Origin: Rhodopirellula sp.
GTDB taxonomy: Bacteria > Planctomycetota > Planctomycetia > Pirellulales > Pirellulaceae
Direction of reading: 5' to 3'
Assembly: GCA_002701385.1 (NCBI GenBank)
Contig: NZVD01000097.1
Span: 2,604 to 53,099, forward strand
DNA: 50,496 bases
Part shown: piece by piece, positions 26,595-35,845 of the stretch
Layout of the letters: every line of letters starts with the position of its first letter
Position numbering within the stretch: the stretch's first letter is position 1
Program-made: the position numbers and the translations under genes
The notes under the pieces: generated by a model
The model's input: the letters and a program-made list of their open reading frames with translations, nothing else
What the model was told of the DNA's origin: nothing
Database searches by the model: none

Positions 26595-26906
26595 CTAACC
26601 GGCCAATGCCAGTAAATCGGTTTGATGATTGAGATCGACCTCTACCTTGCCCTGTCGTTGTCCGGTCGAGTCATAAAACAGGACGGAATTTGAAACAGTT
26701 TCCCAGATGGCTGTCAGTTTGACGCTTCGAGGTCCGTGAAGACAAAACAGAATTCCGCAAGCTTCACCCTGTTTGGTCAGGACTCGCTCGGTAAATGGAA
26801 AAGCTCCGGGTTCAAGAAAATTAAATTCGCATAGGGCATTTTGGATTTGGCTTCTAAGGTCTTGCAGATCAGCACACTGCAACAGGGTAGAAATCGTTCC
26901 CGGCAT
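26595..26906 (-). CDS. Small protein of unknown function upstream of csrA
   Basis: The 103-residue protein has no signal peptide or membrane segment. It starts MPGTISTLLQCADLQDLRSQIQ (a landmark helix), has a central beta-rich part (GEACGILFCLHGPRSVKLTAIWE, then SVLFYDSTGQRQG) and ends acidic. The beta-rich core with FYDSTGQR looks like a small all-beta fold. It is probably co-transcribed with csrA, which starts 53 bases downstream. FliW, the known CsrA antagonist of other bacteria, is of different length and sequence; nothing here shows a match to it. The link with CsrA is inferred from position only. Confidence 0.8.
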   Translation of the reverse strand: MPGTISTLLQCADLQDLRSQIQNALCEFNFLEPGAFPFTERVLTKQGEACGILFCLHGPRSVKLTAIWETVSNSVLFYDSTGQRQGKVEVDLNHQTDLLALAG

Positions 26907-27308
26907 AGCTCTTCTATATTCTCTAAGATTGGCTCGGTCGTACTTGAAAGCAGAAGTCGAGGGGGTCTTGGTTTAGGTTAGTTAAGTAAAATATTAACTA
27001 TGGGTAATATCGGGAAGATGGTGAGCGCCGTCCGGTTACGTCTTCAAATTCTAAAAAATAGTCCATGAACTATATGGAATGAATTCCGGAGAAGTAGCGT
27101 GTATCGATTATGACGGTCAGGAAAAGATTGATAAAATAAGCCTGTTGAGACATCGCGGTTACAAATGCCTGAGTTGCCTTAAAGTGAGAAACTTACAAAC
27201 CAAACCTAATTAGACTTTATATATAGAACGCCCTAGTACACTGAACCGGTTAGCCTCCAAGATCGAAGTAGAGCCGGTAGCATGTGGACCGACAGGAGAA
27301 TCAGACTA
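26907..27308. other. Divergent intergenic region with an inverted repeat
   Basis: This 402-base region separates the csrA pair (minus) from the PmoA-like gene (plus). TAGTTAA (26979-26985) is inverted as TTAACTA (26994-27000), about 75-95 bases upstream of the csrA-partner start, and could be an operator. A weak forward promoter candidate is TTACAA (27193-27198) with TTTATA (27216-27221), 17 bases apart. No gene was seen. Confidence 0.4.
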
Positions 27309-28265
27309 ATGCTCGCAAATCCTATGAAACCCTTTCTTGCGATAGCCGCCTTCGTCGCGCTATGCCTACCCTCATTTGCTCATGCAGACACTTTTGAAAT
27401 CAAAGAGATTGAAGGTGGCCTGGAAGTTTTGAAAGACGGTAAACTCCTGACCCGGTACTTAACCAAGTCCGGAGCGAAACCTGTTTTGTGGCCATTGATC
27501 GGCCCCCATGGAAACGAAATCACTCGTGCCTACCCGATGCGGGAAGCAGGAGAGCATGAACGCGATGACCATATTCATCACCGCTCATTTTGGTTTACCC
27601 ACGGAAACGTCAACGGTGTGGACTTCTGGGCAGAAACCGAAGGCCATGGAAATATCATCCACAAAGGCTTTAAGAAAGCCAAAGGGGGCGATACCGCTGT
27701 AATCGAAACGAAGAACGATTGGGTGGATGCCAAAGGTAACAAAGTGTGTGAAGATACTCGTCGCCTCACGTTCGGGAAGAACGGAGATTCTTACTGGATT
27801 GATTTCGATACGACGGTAACTGCCAGTGAAGGTGAAGTCGTCTTTGGGGATACCAAAGAAGGGTCGTTCGGAGTTCGCGTTGCAGGATCGATGAAAGTAA
27901 CTTCTCAAATGGGAGGTACGATCGTTAACGAGCAGGGAGATAAAGATTTGCAAGCCTGGGGCAAAGCATCTCCTTGGGTTGATTATGTTGGCCCTGTCAA
28001 AGGTAAGACGGTTGGTATTGCTATTCTGAACCACCCGACCAGCTTCCGATATCCAACCTACTGGCACGTTCGAACTTATGGATTATTTACCGCCAACCCG
28101 TTTGGACTGCATCATTTCAAAAACAGCAATGATGTAGATGGCTCTCATAAAATGGCCAAAGGAGAATCCATGACCCTGCGTTATCGAGTTTATGTCCATC
28201 CGGGCAACACAGAAGCAGCAGACATTGCCGCTCAGTTTAAGGCCTATAAGGCGGTCAAAAAATAA
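27309..28265 (+). CDS. Secreted PmoA-like (DUF6807) protein
   Basis: The start is ATG 27309 with AGGAG nine bases upstream; an in-frame ATG at 27282 lacks such a site. A signal peptide (1-26, ending AHADT) leads to the DUF6807 family, formerly named after methane oxygenase PmoA although it is unrelated in role to the membrane enzyme. Landmarks are LWPLIGPHGNEITRAYP, ERDDHIHHRSFWFTHG with its His cluster (about residues 80-95), and TYWHVRTYGLFTANPFG near the C-terminus. Such proteins are common in planctomycetes, often near sugar-modifying enzymes, and have a galactose-mutarotase-like fold; the activity is not established. A strong terminator follows. Confidence 0.88.
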   Translation: MLANPMKPFLAIAAFVALCLPSFAHADTFEIKEIEGGLEVLKDGKLLTRYLTKSGAKPVLWPLIGPHGNEITRAYPMREAGEHERDDHIHHRSFWFTHGNVNGVDFWAETEGHGNIIHKGFKKAKGGDTAVIETKNDWVDAKGNKVCEDTRRLTFGKNGDSYWIDFDTTVTASEGEVVFGDTKEGSFGVRVAGSMKVTSQMGGTIVNEQGDKDLQAWGKASPWVDYVGPVKGKTVGIAILNHPTSFRYPTYWHVRTYGLFTANPFGLHHFKNSNDVDGSHKMAKGESMTLRYRVYVHPGNTEAADIAAQFKAYKAVKK

Positions 28266-28291
28266 GCGTTCGATGGAGTTAAATCTCAATG

Positions 28292-28329
28292 AAAGAGCCG
28301 GGGCTTGATTGTTAGCTCCGGCTCTTTTT
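28292..28329 (+). terminator. Intrinsic terminator after the PmoA-like gene
   Basis: AAAGAGCCGG (28292-28301) pairs with CCGGCTCTTT (28318-28327), a 10-bp GC-rich stem with a 16-base loop, followed by a T-run. It lies 27 bases after the stop codon. Confidence 0.9.
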
Positions 28330-28420
28330 CCTAGAGCCTTTGATTTTCGCCCAATGTGCCTACCGCTTTTTAGAAACCAGTAAGAGATTTGCAAGCCGTT
28401 TAAGGCCGGCACTGCGATTT

Positions 28421-29395
28421 CTAGTAATTAGGAGTTGGGGGATGATAGTGTGCCAGATCAATCGTTTTAAACCAGGCAATCGTCTTCTCCAAACCCTCTC
28501 TTAATGAAATCTTAGGTTCCCACTGTAAGTGTTCCTGTGCTAGTCGGATATCCGGTTGTCTTCTGGTCGGATCGTCGACTGGCAATTCTCCTTCAATGAT
28601 TTCACTGGAGCTACCAGTGAGTTCGATGATGAGTTCGGCGAGTTGACGAATTGTGAATTCAGCGGGATTGCCAATATTGACCGGGCCTGTAAAACCGGAT
28701 TCATTCTCCATCATAAGAATCATGGCCTGAAGAAGATCATCGCGATAACAAAACGATCGAGTTTGTGAACCGTCCCCAAAAATGGTTAGCGGTTGGTTGT
28801 CTAATGCTTGCCGAATGAAATTGGAGACCACACGGCCGTCAAACGGGTGCATCCGTGGCCCAAAGGTATTAAAGATTCGGACAATTCGTATATCGACTTT
28901 ATTCATGCGATGGTACTCCATGAATAGAGTTTCTGCTGCCCGCTTCCCTTCGTCGTAGCAGGCACGTGGACCGATCGGATTTACGCTTCCTCGGTAATCT
29001 TCTGTCTGAGGGTGAATCTCCGGGTCTCCGTAGACTTCGCTAGTCGAGGCCTGCAATACACGGGCGTTACAACGTTTGGCGAGCCCTAATACATTGATCG
29101 CTCCCATTACCGAGGTCTTCATGGTTTTGATTGGATTGTATTGGTAATGACCGGGAGCAGCTGGGCAGGCCAAATTGTAGATTTGATCGACCTCAAGCCA
29201 AATAGGGATGATGATATCATGCCGTATTAGTTCAAAGTTTGGTTTGTCGAGCAAATGGGTGACATTGACTTTTTGGCTGGTGAAGAAGTTATCCAAGCAG
29301 ATTACATCATCGCCACGAGCAACAAGGATTTCACAAAGCTGAGAACCTAAAAATCCCGCTCCGCCTGTAACTAAGATCCGTTGCTTTTGATTCAC
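28421..29395 (-). CDS. UDP-glucuronate decarboxylase-like NAD-dependent epimerase/dehydratase
   Basis: The short-chain dehydrogenase-type enzyme has GGAGFLGS (NAD-binding), the catalytic TSEVYGD and YDEGKRAAE (YxxxK) motifs, and the substrate segment [15 protein letters not shown]. This sequence set is closest to UDP-glucuronate decarboxylases, which form UDP-xylose by way of a bound 4-keto intermediate. GTG 29395, preceded by AAAGG seven bases upstream, gives the normal [11 protein letters not shown] start (324 residues); the frame opens at ATG 29431, but that start lacks a binding site. It supplies nucleotide sugars for surface glycans. No sugar transferase lies next to it. A dTDP-glucose dehydratase role is less likely. 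Confidence 0.9.
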   Translation of the reverse strand: MNQKQRILVTGGAGFLGSQLCEILVARGDDVICLDNFFTSQKVNVTHLLDKPNFELIRHDIIIPIWLEVDQIYNLACPAAPGHYQYNPIKTMKTSVMGAINVLGLAKRCNARVLQASTSEVYGDPEIHPQTEDYRGSVNPIGPRACYDEGKRAAETLFMEYHRMNKVDIRIVRIFNTFGPRMHPFDGRVVSNFIRQALDNQPLTIFGDGSQTRSFCYRDDLLQAMILMMENESGFTGPVNIGNPAEFTIRQLAELIIELTGSSSEIIEGELPVDDPTRRQPDIRLAQEHLQWEPKISLREGLEKTIAWFKTIDLAHYHPPTPNY

Positions 29396-29619
29396 AATAT
29401 TGCCTTTAATTGCCGGTGAAAACCATGACATCAGTCATGTTACGTAAAGTATCGCTTATCGGATCGTTCTGCTTTGATAGAATCCGCGGAATACGGCCGA
29501 ACCACTCTGAATCCGGAGAGTCTGGATGTTAAACAGTACGATCTGCGTAGACTTCAACGGCAGGAATTGATTATTCTTCGAAACTGGTAATCTCAACAAC
29601 CTGTTTTTAGGGTAGGCTC

Positions 29620-30402
29620 ATGCAATTTAAACAGATTTGGCGAAGTTCAATTTTACTGCTCTCAATGGTCTGTGCTTCCATTATTGCATCGTCTGCTATT
29701 GCGAATGACTTTCGGATAGAGACAGAAATATTCGTAGAAGATGATTCGACGCCGGCTTCTTCCAGCCTGACGCTGTTTAGTGGTACGACTGTCTATGACT
29801 TTCTAAATCACGAATCGTCGTTGGGAGACATAACAGTCTTTGATGTCAGTCGAGGCAGGTTTGTATTGATTGATGCTCAACGCAAACTAAAAACAACGAT
29901 TACGAAAGACTATCTTCTCAAGTTTCTTGAGCAAATAAAGACACAAGCCAGTGATGAAGTGGTGGCTCGATTTGTGACTCCGAAACTGGAACAGATGTTT
30001 AATCCTTCCACCAAAACGGTAACGGTTGCTAGCGATCATATGACTTATCAGGCCATAGGAATTCATGCCAAGTGGGTACCGGCGATTCAAAAGTATCGCC
30101 ACTTCGCTGATTGGATCGCCAGACTAAACAGCACACGTGTTGGGAATCTCCCTCCTTACTCCCGATTCGAACTCAATCGGGTCATGGCCGAACAAAAACT
30201 GCTGCCCAAGTCTATTGAAAGAACAGTGCTTCTTGACCGAGTCGGATTGCGAAAGCAAGTGGTTCGTAGTGAACACAGTATTCACTGGCAATTGACGAAT
30301 TCGGACCGTAAGCGAATAAGCAGCACTGGCACGCTCATGGCTGGATGCAAGGAAGTGTCGGTCAACGAGTTTTGGAATACCCAAACTCAGGCGCGCAAGT
30401 AA
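29620..30402 (+). CDS. Secreted protein of unknown function (260 residues)
   Basis: A signal peptide (1-28, ending AIANDF) is clear. The mature 230 residues are mixed alpha/beta, with a short strand run (TLFSGTTVYDFLN), a long helix (TTITKDYLLKFLEQIKTQ) and a basic central part. No family was recognised. It faces away from the epimerase gene and lies upstream of the first TonB receptor, with 221 bases between. Promoter elements were not identified. Confidence 0.78.
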   Translation: MQFKQIWRSSILLLSMVCASIIASSAIANDFRIETEIFVEDDSTPASSSLTLFSGTTVYDFLNHESSLGDITVFDVSRGRFVLIDAQRKLKTTITKDYLLKFLEQIKTQASDEVVARFVTPKLEQMFNPSTKTVTVASDHMTYQAIGIHAKWVPAIQKYRHFADWIARLNSTRVGNLPPYSRFELNRVMAEQKLLPKSIERTVLLDRVGLRKQVVRSEHSIHWQLTNSDRKRISSTGTLMAGCKEVSVNEFWNTQTQARK

Positions 30403-30535
30403 CCGAGAACCAATTCCAGACCGTTGCTCCGTCTCCGCAAATTCTGATTCGTCGTCATGCGTTCTGTTGTCGCGTCCCATGCTTAAGACTCTTAGTTGTA
30501 AGTATTTGTGGTCATAAAAAGACCATGGCAACTCT

Positions 30536-30564
30536 AAAAAAGCCAACAAATAATGATGTTGGCT
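30536..30564 (-). terminator. Minus-strand intrinsic terminator without a parent gene
   Basis: AGCCAACA (30541-30548) pairs with TGTTGGCT (30557-30564), loop of eight bases. Read on the minus strand the stem is followed by six T (A-run at 30536-30541), the form of a good intrinsic terminator. No minus-strand gene ends here; the gene on its right runs forward. It may end an antisense or small RNA. Confidence 0.6.
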
Positions 30565-30623
30565 CAATTCACAGACGATTTGCTACTCATATTACGAAAT
30601 CTATGTTTATGGGAAAATGAAAA

Positions 30624-32945
30624 GTGTCGGGCGTGTACTTACATGTGACTAGGTGTCTCATTGGAGTCGCGGTATTATGTTTGGCGATGACGAGTTTGCA
30701 AGCCCAGGATGCTCCCGAGAATGCACTTCCACCTGCTCCGGTACTTGATCCGAATGTCGAGTCTCTACAAATCGATGTGGATGAACAATCGATTCAGGAA
30801 TCTGCCAAGGTCGTATTAGCGAATGCAAAGGAGCCAGCCGACGACACTCCGGAAGCAATTGAAAACCCTCCAGAAATTGCACCGATCGTTGTCGAAGGTG
30901 TCATTCCATTTCCAACGACGCCAGATGGAATTTGGAACGATGATCGTTTGGACTCCATGGGGCGAGGGCTATTTGATGGCGGTCGTCGTAGTGATTTTTC
31001 CAATTTTAATGCTCCCACCAATCGATCTGTGATTGACCTACAGGATCTGCTAGAGCGAGCGCCCGCGGACATGCTGCAGGCGTTAGAGCGAGAAACCGGT
31101 GTCCTCATGCAGCGGACTCAGCGTGGTGCTGCTTCCCCGTTCATCCGTGGCTTGACCGGCCAGCAGGTATTGATCCTGGTGGATGGGATTCGGATGAATA
31201 ATGCAACGTTTCGTACCGGGCCGAACCAGTATTTCAATACGATCGACCCGGGAATGGTAGATCACATTGAAATCATCCGAGGTCCCCAAACCGTCCTTTG
31301 GGGTTCCGATGCGTTGGGTGGCGTCGTAAATGTCGTCACGCGACGTACTCCCACGGATACTCTGCTCAACGAACCCGTTCGCACCTGGACGTCTCGTTAT
31401 TCCAGTGCAGATGGTGGTATTTACACTCGGCTGAATTATCAGTTCCAAAAGGGAGACACCAGTGTCTTCGCGGGATCAGGTTACGGGAACTTCAATGAAT
31501 TGGATCGAGGTGGTGATTTGGGCCGTCAGGCCGCCACGGCTTACTCTCAGTATTCCGGCGATGTAAGAGTGGACCGTTTACTTTCTGACAACCACGCGGT
31601 GACGTTGTCAGTACAGCACTTTGAACAACGGGATGTTTTTCGTACCGACCGATTTCCAAGCCGTCGAACCATCTTTGATCCTCAGCAGCGAAGTATGGCC
31701 TATTTACGGTTTCAAGGAACAGACATGGAGAAGTTCTTTGATAACTATATGCTGACATTTTCAATGCACCGACAGCGTGAACAATCCACGGATGCCCGGG
31801 TTAGCCGCACCTACTGGGATGACATGGAAACCGATAATTATTCGTACGGTATTCAATTGCTGATGGGGCGTGAACTCGATAATGGTTGGAATCTTACCTA
31901 TGGTGCCGATATGTATCGAGATGTGGTGGACTCTTTCCGCAACCGGTATGACAATCTGACCAACGATTTCATCTCCTCGCCCACACCGAAATATCCGGAT
32001 GATGGACGATATCGTCAGACCGGAGCCTTTCTTCAGATTGACAAAGAACTTAACAAACGGCTGAGTTTTAACGGAGGAGTGAGGTTTACTCGGGCTCACG
32101 CTCAGGGGACGCCTATGGTCGACGTCGATCACGACAATGACCCAGCCACCGATCCTGAATCACAGCCTGTGTTCATTTCACCCACTTTCAACGACTGGTC
32201 GGCAGGAGGTGGACTACATTACAAACTGAATGAAACGACGGCCTTGGTAGGCTCAATTTCCGAAGGCTTCCGAGCGCCTAATCTGGATGACCTGGCTGCC
32301 AATAATGACAACGTCCAACAAGCAGCCGCGGATACTCCCAGTGTTGATCTCAGACCGGAGAGAAGTCTGAGTTATGAAGTGGCACTTCGGAAAGAAGTGG
32401 ATACCGTGCGTTGGCAGGCGTCTGTGTTTTGGACAGACATTGAGGATATGATTCTTCGCACGCCTGCAGGTTCGAGTAGTGATAGTATTCTCTTTTCCCG
32501 TAGTAATCGCGATGCCCACATCAATGGCGTTGAATTTGCCGCGGAGAAGCGTCTGTCCACCAATTGGACGGCTTATGGAAACTTCTCATACATCTACGGT
32601 CAGGATCTCGATCTCGACGAACCGCTATCAAGGATTCCACCCACACAAGGTGTTGTCGGTTTGCGTTGGCGTAATAGTGAGAAGTACGAATTTGTCGACA
32701 TCTATTCTTGGTTAGTTGATACGCAGGATCGACTTAATTTTCAGGACGTATCGGATGGGCGAATTCCGGACGGAGGGACGCCTGGATATGGTACGATCAG
32801 CGTTCGTTACGGTACGGAGTTGAAGGACCATCACTTGCTTCGAATTGAGTTGGAAAACATTCTTGATAAAGCCTACCGTGTGCATGGGAGCGGAGTGGAT
32901 GGTGCTGGTTTCTCAGCTAATATCCAATACGCATTTGAATTCTAA
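30624..32945 (+). CDS. TonB-dependent outer-membrane receptor
   Basis: The protein has a signal peptide (1-27, ending LQAQD), an unusual acidic, Pro/Glu-rich segment of about 100 residues, then a plug domain (LQDLLERAPADMLQALERETG, GLTGQQVLILVDGIRMNNA, VDHIEIIRGPQTVLWGSDALGGVVNVVTRR) and a beta-barrel of about 550 residues that ends in an aromatic residue (AFEF), as outer-membrane barrels do. Such receptors import iron chelates, cobalamin or sugars with energy from TonB-ExbB-ExbD, encoded just downstream. The start is GTG 30624 with GGGA upstream. The substrate cannot be read; the plug resembles hemoglobin/transferrin-type receptors, which is only a hint. The acidic N-terminal segment may contact TonB or span the periplasm. 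Confidence 0.92.
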   Translation: MSGVYLHVTRCLIGVAVLCLAMTSLQAQDAPENALPPAPVLDPNVESLQIDVDEQSIQESAKVVLANAKEPADDTPEAIENPPEIAPIVVEGVIPFPTTPDGIWNDDRLDSMGRGLFDGGRRSDFSNFNAPTNRSVIDLQDLLERAPADMLQALERETGVLMQRTQRGAASPFIRGLTGQQVLILVDGIRMNNATFRTGPNQYFNTIDPGMVDHIEIIRGPQTVLWGSDALGGVVNVVTRRTPTDTLLNEPVRTWTSRYSSADGGIYTRLNYQFQKGDTSVFAGSGYGNFNELDRGGDLGRQAATAYSQYSGDVRVDRLLSDNHAVTLSVQHFEQRDVFRTDRFPSRRTIFDPQQRSMAYLRFQGTDMEKFFDNYMLTFSMHRQREQSTDARVSRTYWDDMETDNYSYGIQLLMGRELDNGWNLTYGADMYRDVVDSFRNRYDNLTNDFISSPTPKYPDDGRYRQTGAFLQIDKELNKRLSFNGGVRFTRAHAQGTPMVDVDHDNDPATDPESQPVFISPTFNDWSAGGGLHYKLNETTALVGSISEGFRAPNLDDLAANNDNVQQAAADTPSVDLRPERSLSYEVALRKEVDTVRWQASVFWTDIEDMILRTPAGSSSDSILFSRSNRDAHINGVEFAAEKRLSTNWTAYGNFSYIYGQDLDLDEPLSRIPPTQGVVGLRWRNSEKYEFVDIYSWLVDTQDRLNFQDVSDGRIPDGGTPGYGTISVRYGTELKDHHLLRIELENILDKAYRVHGSGVDGAGFSANIQYAFEF

Positions 32946-32972
32946 ATACGCTTTCGCAGGTCACTAGAGCGT

Positions 32973-33000
32973 GCCAGGATTTGATTGATTCAAATCTGGC
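32973..33000. terminator. Bidirectional stem-loop between convergent genes
   Basis: GCCAG plus ATTTGA (32973-32984, one bulged G) pairs with TCAAATCTGGC (32990-33000), loop of five bases, between the receptor (ends 32945) and exbD (ends 33010). There is no long T-run, so it is a probable but weak terminator or transcript-end stabiliser. Confidence 0.55.
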
Positions 33001-33009
33001 TTGCGAGTA

Positions 33010-33408
33010 TTACTGAGCCTGATGAGCCACGTTGACGTGGATGGCTCCGCTACGTTTGGTAATATCCAACGCGTCTAGGAAAGCCGAGTAAGGCATGTTT
33101 TCATCTCCGCGAATAGTGACACTCTTCTTTTCGGACTTCGCGAGTAGCCGTTTAAGTTCTGATTCCAGAGCGATAAGTGAAGTCGGCGTCTTATTGAGAT
33201 AGACATCGCCGGATTCACTCAGCGTGATGATAATCTCTAACTCGTTTTGGCTTGTGCCAGCTGTGGCGGAAGGCAAGGTTAGCTGGATCGCCGGAGTCAG
33301 GAAGGTTGATGACAGCATGAAGAAGATCAGCAACTGAAAGATACAGTCGATCAGTGGGCTAAGTTCCATGCGAACGGAAGGTCGTCTTTGACGTTGAATC
33401 GATTTCAA
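33010..33408 (-). CDS. exbD: Biopolymer transport protein ExbD
   Basis: ExbD is the small subunit of the ExbB-ExbD proton channel that drives TonB. The 132-residue protein has a basic N-terminus, one transmembrane helix (about 18-40) with the conserved MELSPLIDCIFQLLIFFML pattern, in which the Asp (residue 21) is the proton-carrying residue, and a periplasmic beta/alpha domain (VTIRGDENMPYSAFLDALDITKRSGA). The ATG overlaps the exbB stop by four bases (ATGA), so translation is coupled. It is in the same transcript as exbB. Confidence 0.94.
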   Translation of the reverse strand: MKSIQRQRRPSVRMELSPLIDCIFQLLIFFMLSSTFLTPAIQLTLPSATAGTSQNELEIIITLSESGDVYLNKTPTSLIALESELKRLLAKSEKKSVTIRGDENMPYSAFLDALDITKRSGAIHVNVAHQAQ

Positions 33409-34055
33409 GAGGAACCCTCGCTCTTGGCTAGAGATTCTTTAGCCAACCATTCGTTGATTCTGGACGATATCCATGTCATGCGTAACGTTGTCGCTGCGAT
33501 CTGGTTATCCAAAAAGTGGTAGATGGCCAGCGTGGGAAGGGCAACGATCAATCCAAATACGGTAGTCAGTAAGGCTGTCCAGATTCCCGAAGCAAGATCT
33601 CCTGGCTGCACCTGACCTCCCTGCTGCTCGATTTGATAGAAAGCTTCGACTAGCCCGATCACTGTTCCCAGTAAGCCAATCATTGGCGCGAGCGTCCCAA
33701 TAATCGAGAGCCAATTGATACGTTTTTCCAACATAGCAATCTGCTCAGAGGCTTCCCGATTAACAATTTCTTCTCTGGCTTCCTGCGTTAACTCAGCGTG
33801 CTTCAAGCTGCAATTCGCAATGATTGATAATGGATGAATGATCGTTGTTAGCCACTTCTGAGTTGCAGAAACACCGCCACTCGACAGTTTCTCTTCCAAA
33901 GCACGGGAAAACGATTGGTAAGCACTCCGATTGGCAAATAGCACAAAGATCCGTTCAGCAGCGACTCCAACGGCTATGATCGAACACAATAGCAGCGGGT
34001 ACATGACGAACCCGCCCTGTTCAAAGAGTTCGCTAAGTGTTTTTCCCCAGAACAT
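33405..34055 (-). CDS. exbB: ExbB/TolQ/MotA-family proton channel protein
   Basis: The 216-residue protein has three transmembrane segments (about residues 16-38, 95-125 and 145-175). The long second segment SIIGTLAPMIGLLGTVIGLVEAF (a landmark) and the third, with LLTTVFGLIVALPTLAIYHFLD, carry the family's conserved Gly/Thr/Pro pattern. Together with ExbD and TonB it energises the receptors of this region. It starts 233 bases from the divergent tonB gene, so both promoters lie between them. A TolQ role cannot be excluded, but tonB beside it favours ExbB. Confidence 0.93.
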   Translation of the reverse strand: MFWGKTLSELFEQGGFVMYPLLLCSIIAVGVAAERIFVLFANRSAYQSFSRALEEKLSSGGVSATQKWLTTIIHPLSIIANCSLKHAELTQEAREEIVNREASEQIAMLEKRINWLSIIGTLAPMIGLLGTVIGLVEAFYQIEQQGGQVQPGDLASGIWTALLTTVFGLIVALPTLAIYHFLDNQIAATTLRMTWISSRINEWLAKESLAKSEGSS

Positions 34056-34288
34056 AGACGATCAGGTTGTTGCCTTTGGATAGCGAATGGATTTGGAACC
34101 GACTCCTTTAAGAGTAACTCAAATCCCGTAATGTGCTAGTTAGCTAGAGGGGGAATCGTGGTGCCCTTTGGGAATGTCCGAATCGATTCGATTAGTCAGG
34201 TAAGGTTTGACGATATGATAAATGTAGGAAATGATAGACTATTGCAAGCAACTGCTGATTCGAGTTCAGACGGGATATTAAATAACAC

Positions 34289-35323
34289 GTGCAGAGATTC
34301 ATAAGCACAGATTGGTTATTCTTGGTGCTGCTCACCGGCAGTGCTGTCGGACACGTTGCGTTGGGCGGGCTAGGGAGCGGCGAGTCATCGGTCTCACTGA
34401 ATGACATGCTACAGGGGGAATCATCTATTGCCGTGCAGCTTATCTCCAGTAGCCAACCCCCGGATTCTGAATTGCGGCCGCAGAAGAACTTGACGGCTAG
34501 TGAAAACACTATCGATCGTCAGGATTCTGTGGAATTACCTGACTACTTGATTGCTGATTCGCTCTCGGAATTTGAATCTACAGTCGAAAAGCAACAGCGA
34601 ACAGTGAAAGAGCGTGCCGCCGAGTCGCCAATGCCACGCGATACGATTGTCAACAACTCTTCAGATCCACAGCCACTTGAATCCGCTGAGGAATTAAATA
34701 CATCGGGCCCCTCAGGTTCCACAGAGGTCCCACCGGCTCTAAAGGAAAAGACGATTGACCTAGCTTCCAATTCATCCTCCAGGGAGACGATTGGAGACGA
34801 AGCTACGAAGTTGCTTGAGCCCATACAACTAGCCAACCCCCAAGTGAACAAGAGCAAACCGAACCCTCGAGAAATTCCCATGTCGAAGGCTGCGGAATCT
34901 CCCGAACGTAATAGTACTCCCGTTGAGTTTGAAGTCGAGTCGGTCATCGCGGATGCGTCGGCAAAACAAGGCAATGCAACGACAGATCTAGTGAAGGATT
35001 CCATGGAAGGCGCCACCACTTCACCGGCGTTGGATCGTAAAAATCCTTTGAATCGGCCACCGGTGTTTCCGCCAGAACTGATTAGTAAGGGAGTAAGTGG
35101 TACGGTGAAACTGGAAGTTGTAGTATTGGCGTCCGGTAGCGTGGAATCCACGAAAGTGTTGGTTTCGACAGGTTCAACAGAACTTGATCAGGTGGCCCAG
35201 AAAGCAGTCGCCAAATGGCAATTTAATCCGGGATTAACCAACGGTGTGGCGACTGCCAAACGCGTTCTGGTTCCAATAACATTTAAGATTGAAAGACGCC
35301 GAGCTGGCGTGTTGAAACGGTAA
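34289..35323 (+). CDS. tonB: TonB energy transducer
   Basis: The 344-residue protein starts at GTG 34289 with one N-terminal transmembrane helix (residues 8-29), a long polar linker (about 30-255) rich in Ser/Glu/Pro and low in structure, and a C-terminal TonB domain (NRPPVFPPELISKGVSGTVKLEV..., then STKVLVSTGSTELDQVAQKAVAKWQFNPG, as landmarks). TonB carries the energy from ExbB-ExbD to outer-membrane receptors. The linker lacks the Pro-Glu/Pro-Lys runs typical of E. coli TonB. It ends two bases before the end of the convergent tadA. Confidence 0.93.
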   Translation: MQRFISTDWLFLVLLTGSAVGHVALGGLGSGESSVSLNDMLQGESSIAVQLISSSQPPDSELRPQKNLTASENTIDRQDSVELPDYLIADSLSEFESTVEKQQRTVKERAAESPMPRDTIVNNSSDPQPLESAEELNTSGPSGSTEVPPALKEKTIDLASNSSSRETIGDEATKLLEPIQLANPQVNKSKPNPREIPMSKAAESPERNSTPVEFEVESVIADASAKQGNATTDLVKDSMEGATTSPALDRKNPLNRPPVFPPELISKGVSGTVKLEVVVLASGSVESTKVLVSTGSTELDQVAQKAVAKWQFNPGLTNGVATAKRVLVPITFKIERRRAGVLKR

Positions 35324-35325
35324 GC

Positions 35326-35829
35326 TTACTTTTTACCCAAACGTCTTTGACGTCGAAAGAACTCGGTAAGGATTTCACTACAGGGCGGCTTGAGAATGTT
35401 AGTAACCAGTGAGCACTGGTGGTTTAGTCGTTGGTCATTGAGCAACTGATACAAGGACTCTGCAGCACCACCCTTAGGGTCATCGGCACCGTAGACTACG
35501 GTGGGGATTCTGGCCTGTATAATGGCTCCGGCACACATACAGCATGGCTCGAGCGTGACATACAGCGTACAGTTTTCCAGTCGCCAGTCCCCCAGAGCTT
35601 CCGCAGCCTGAGTAATCGCAATCATCTCTGCATGAGCTGTGGGATCGTGTAATTGTTCACGTTGATTGTGAGCGGCTGCAATGATCTGATTGTTATGAAC
35701 GATGACGGCACCGACAGGTACCTCGTCTTCAGCATCCGCGACCATCGCCTGCTGTAACGCATGTTGCATGAAGAATTCGTGCCGTTGGAGATCTCCGTGT
35801 AAGAGATCTTCTTCAAAGTTATGAAACAT
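35326..35829 (-). CDS. tadA: tRNA adenosine(34) deaminase
   Basis: TadA converts A34 to inosine in tRNA-Arg(ACG). The 167-residue protein has the zinc site HAE (residues 66-68, with Glu68 catalytic) and PCCMC (95-99, Cys96 and Cys99 binding zinc), and [10 protein letters not shown]. Compared with typical TadA, the N-terminus is about 20 residues longer before the internal Met21, which fits the usual start. It follows the DUF1080 gene by 16 bases and ends against tonB. Confidence 0.93.
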   Translation of the reverse strand: MFHNFEEDLLHGDLQRHEFFMQHALQQAMVADAEDEVPVGAVIVHNNQIIAAAHNQREQLHDPTAHAEMIAITQAAEALGDWRLENCTLYVTLEPCCMCAGAIIQARIPTVVYGADDPKGGAAESLYQLLNDQRLNHQCSLVTNILKPPCSEILTEFFRRQRRLGKK

Positions 35830-35845
35830 ACTTGGAAACCAATGA

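Noticed and set aside
27585-28067. Minus-strand frame of 160 residues across the PmoA-like gene
   Set aside because: Antisense to a clear family member; no binding site.
34543-35151. Minus-strand frame of 202 residues across tonB
   Set aside because: It is the antisense of the low-complexity TonB linker and lacks a start signal.
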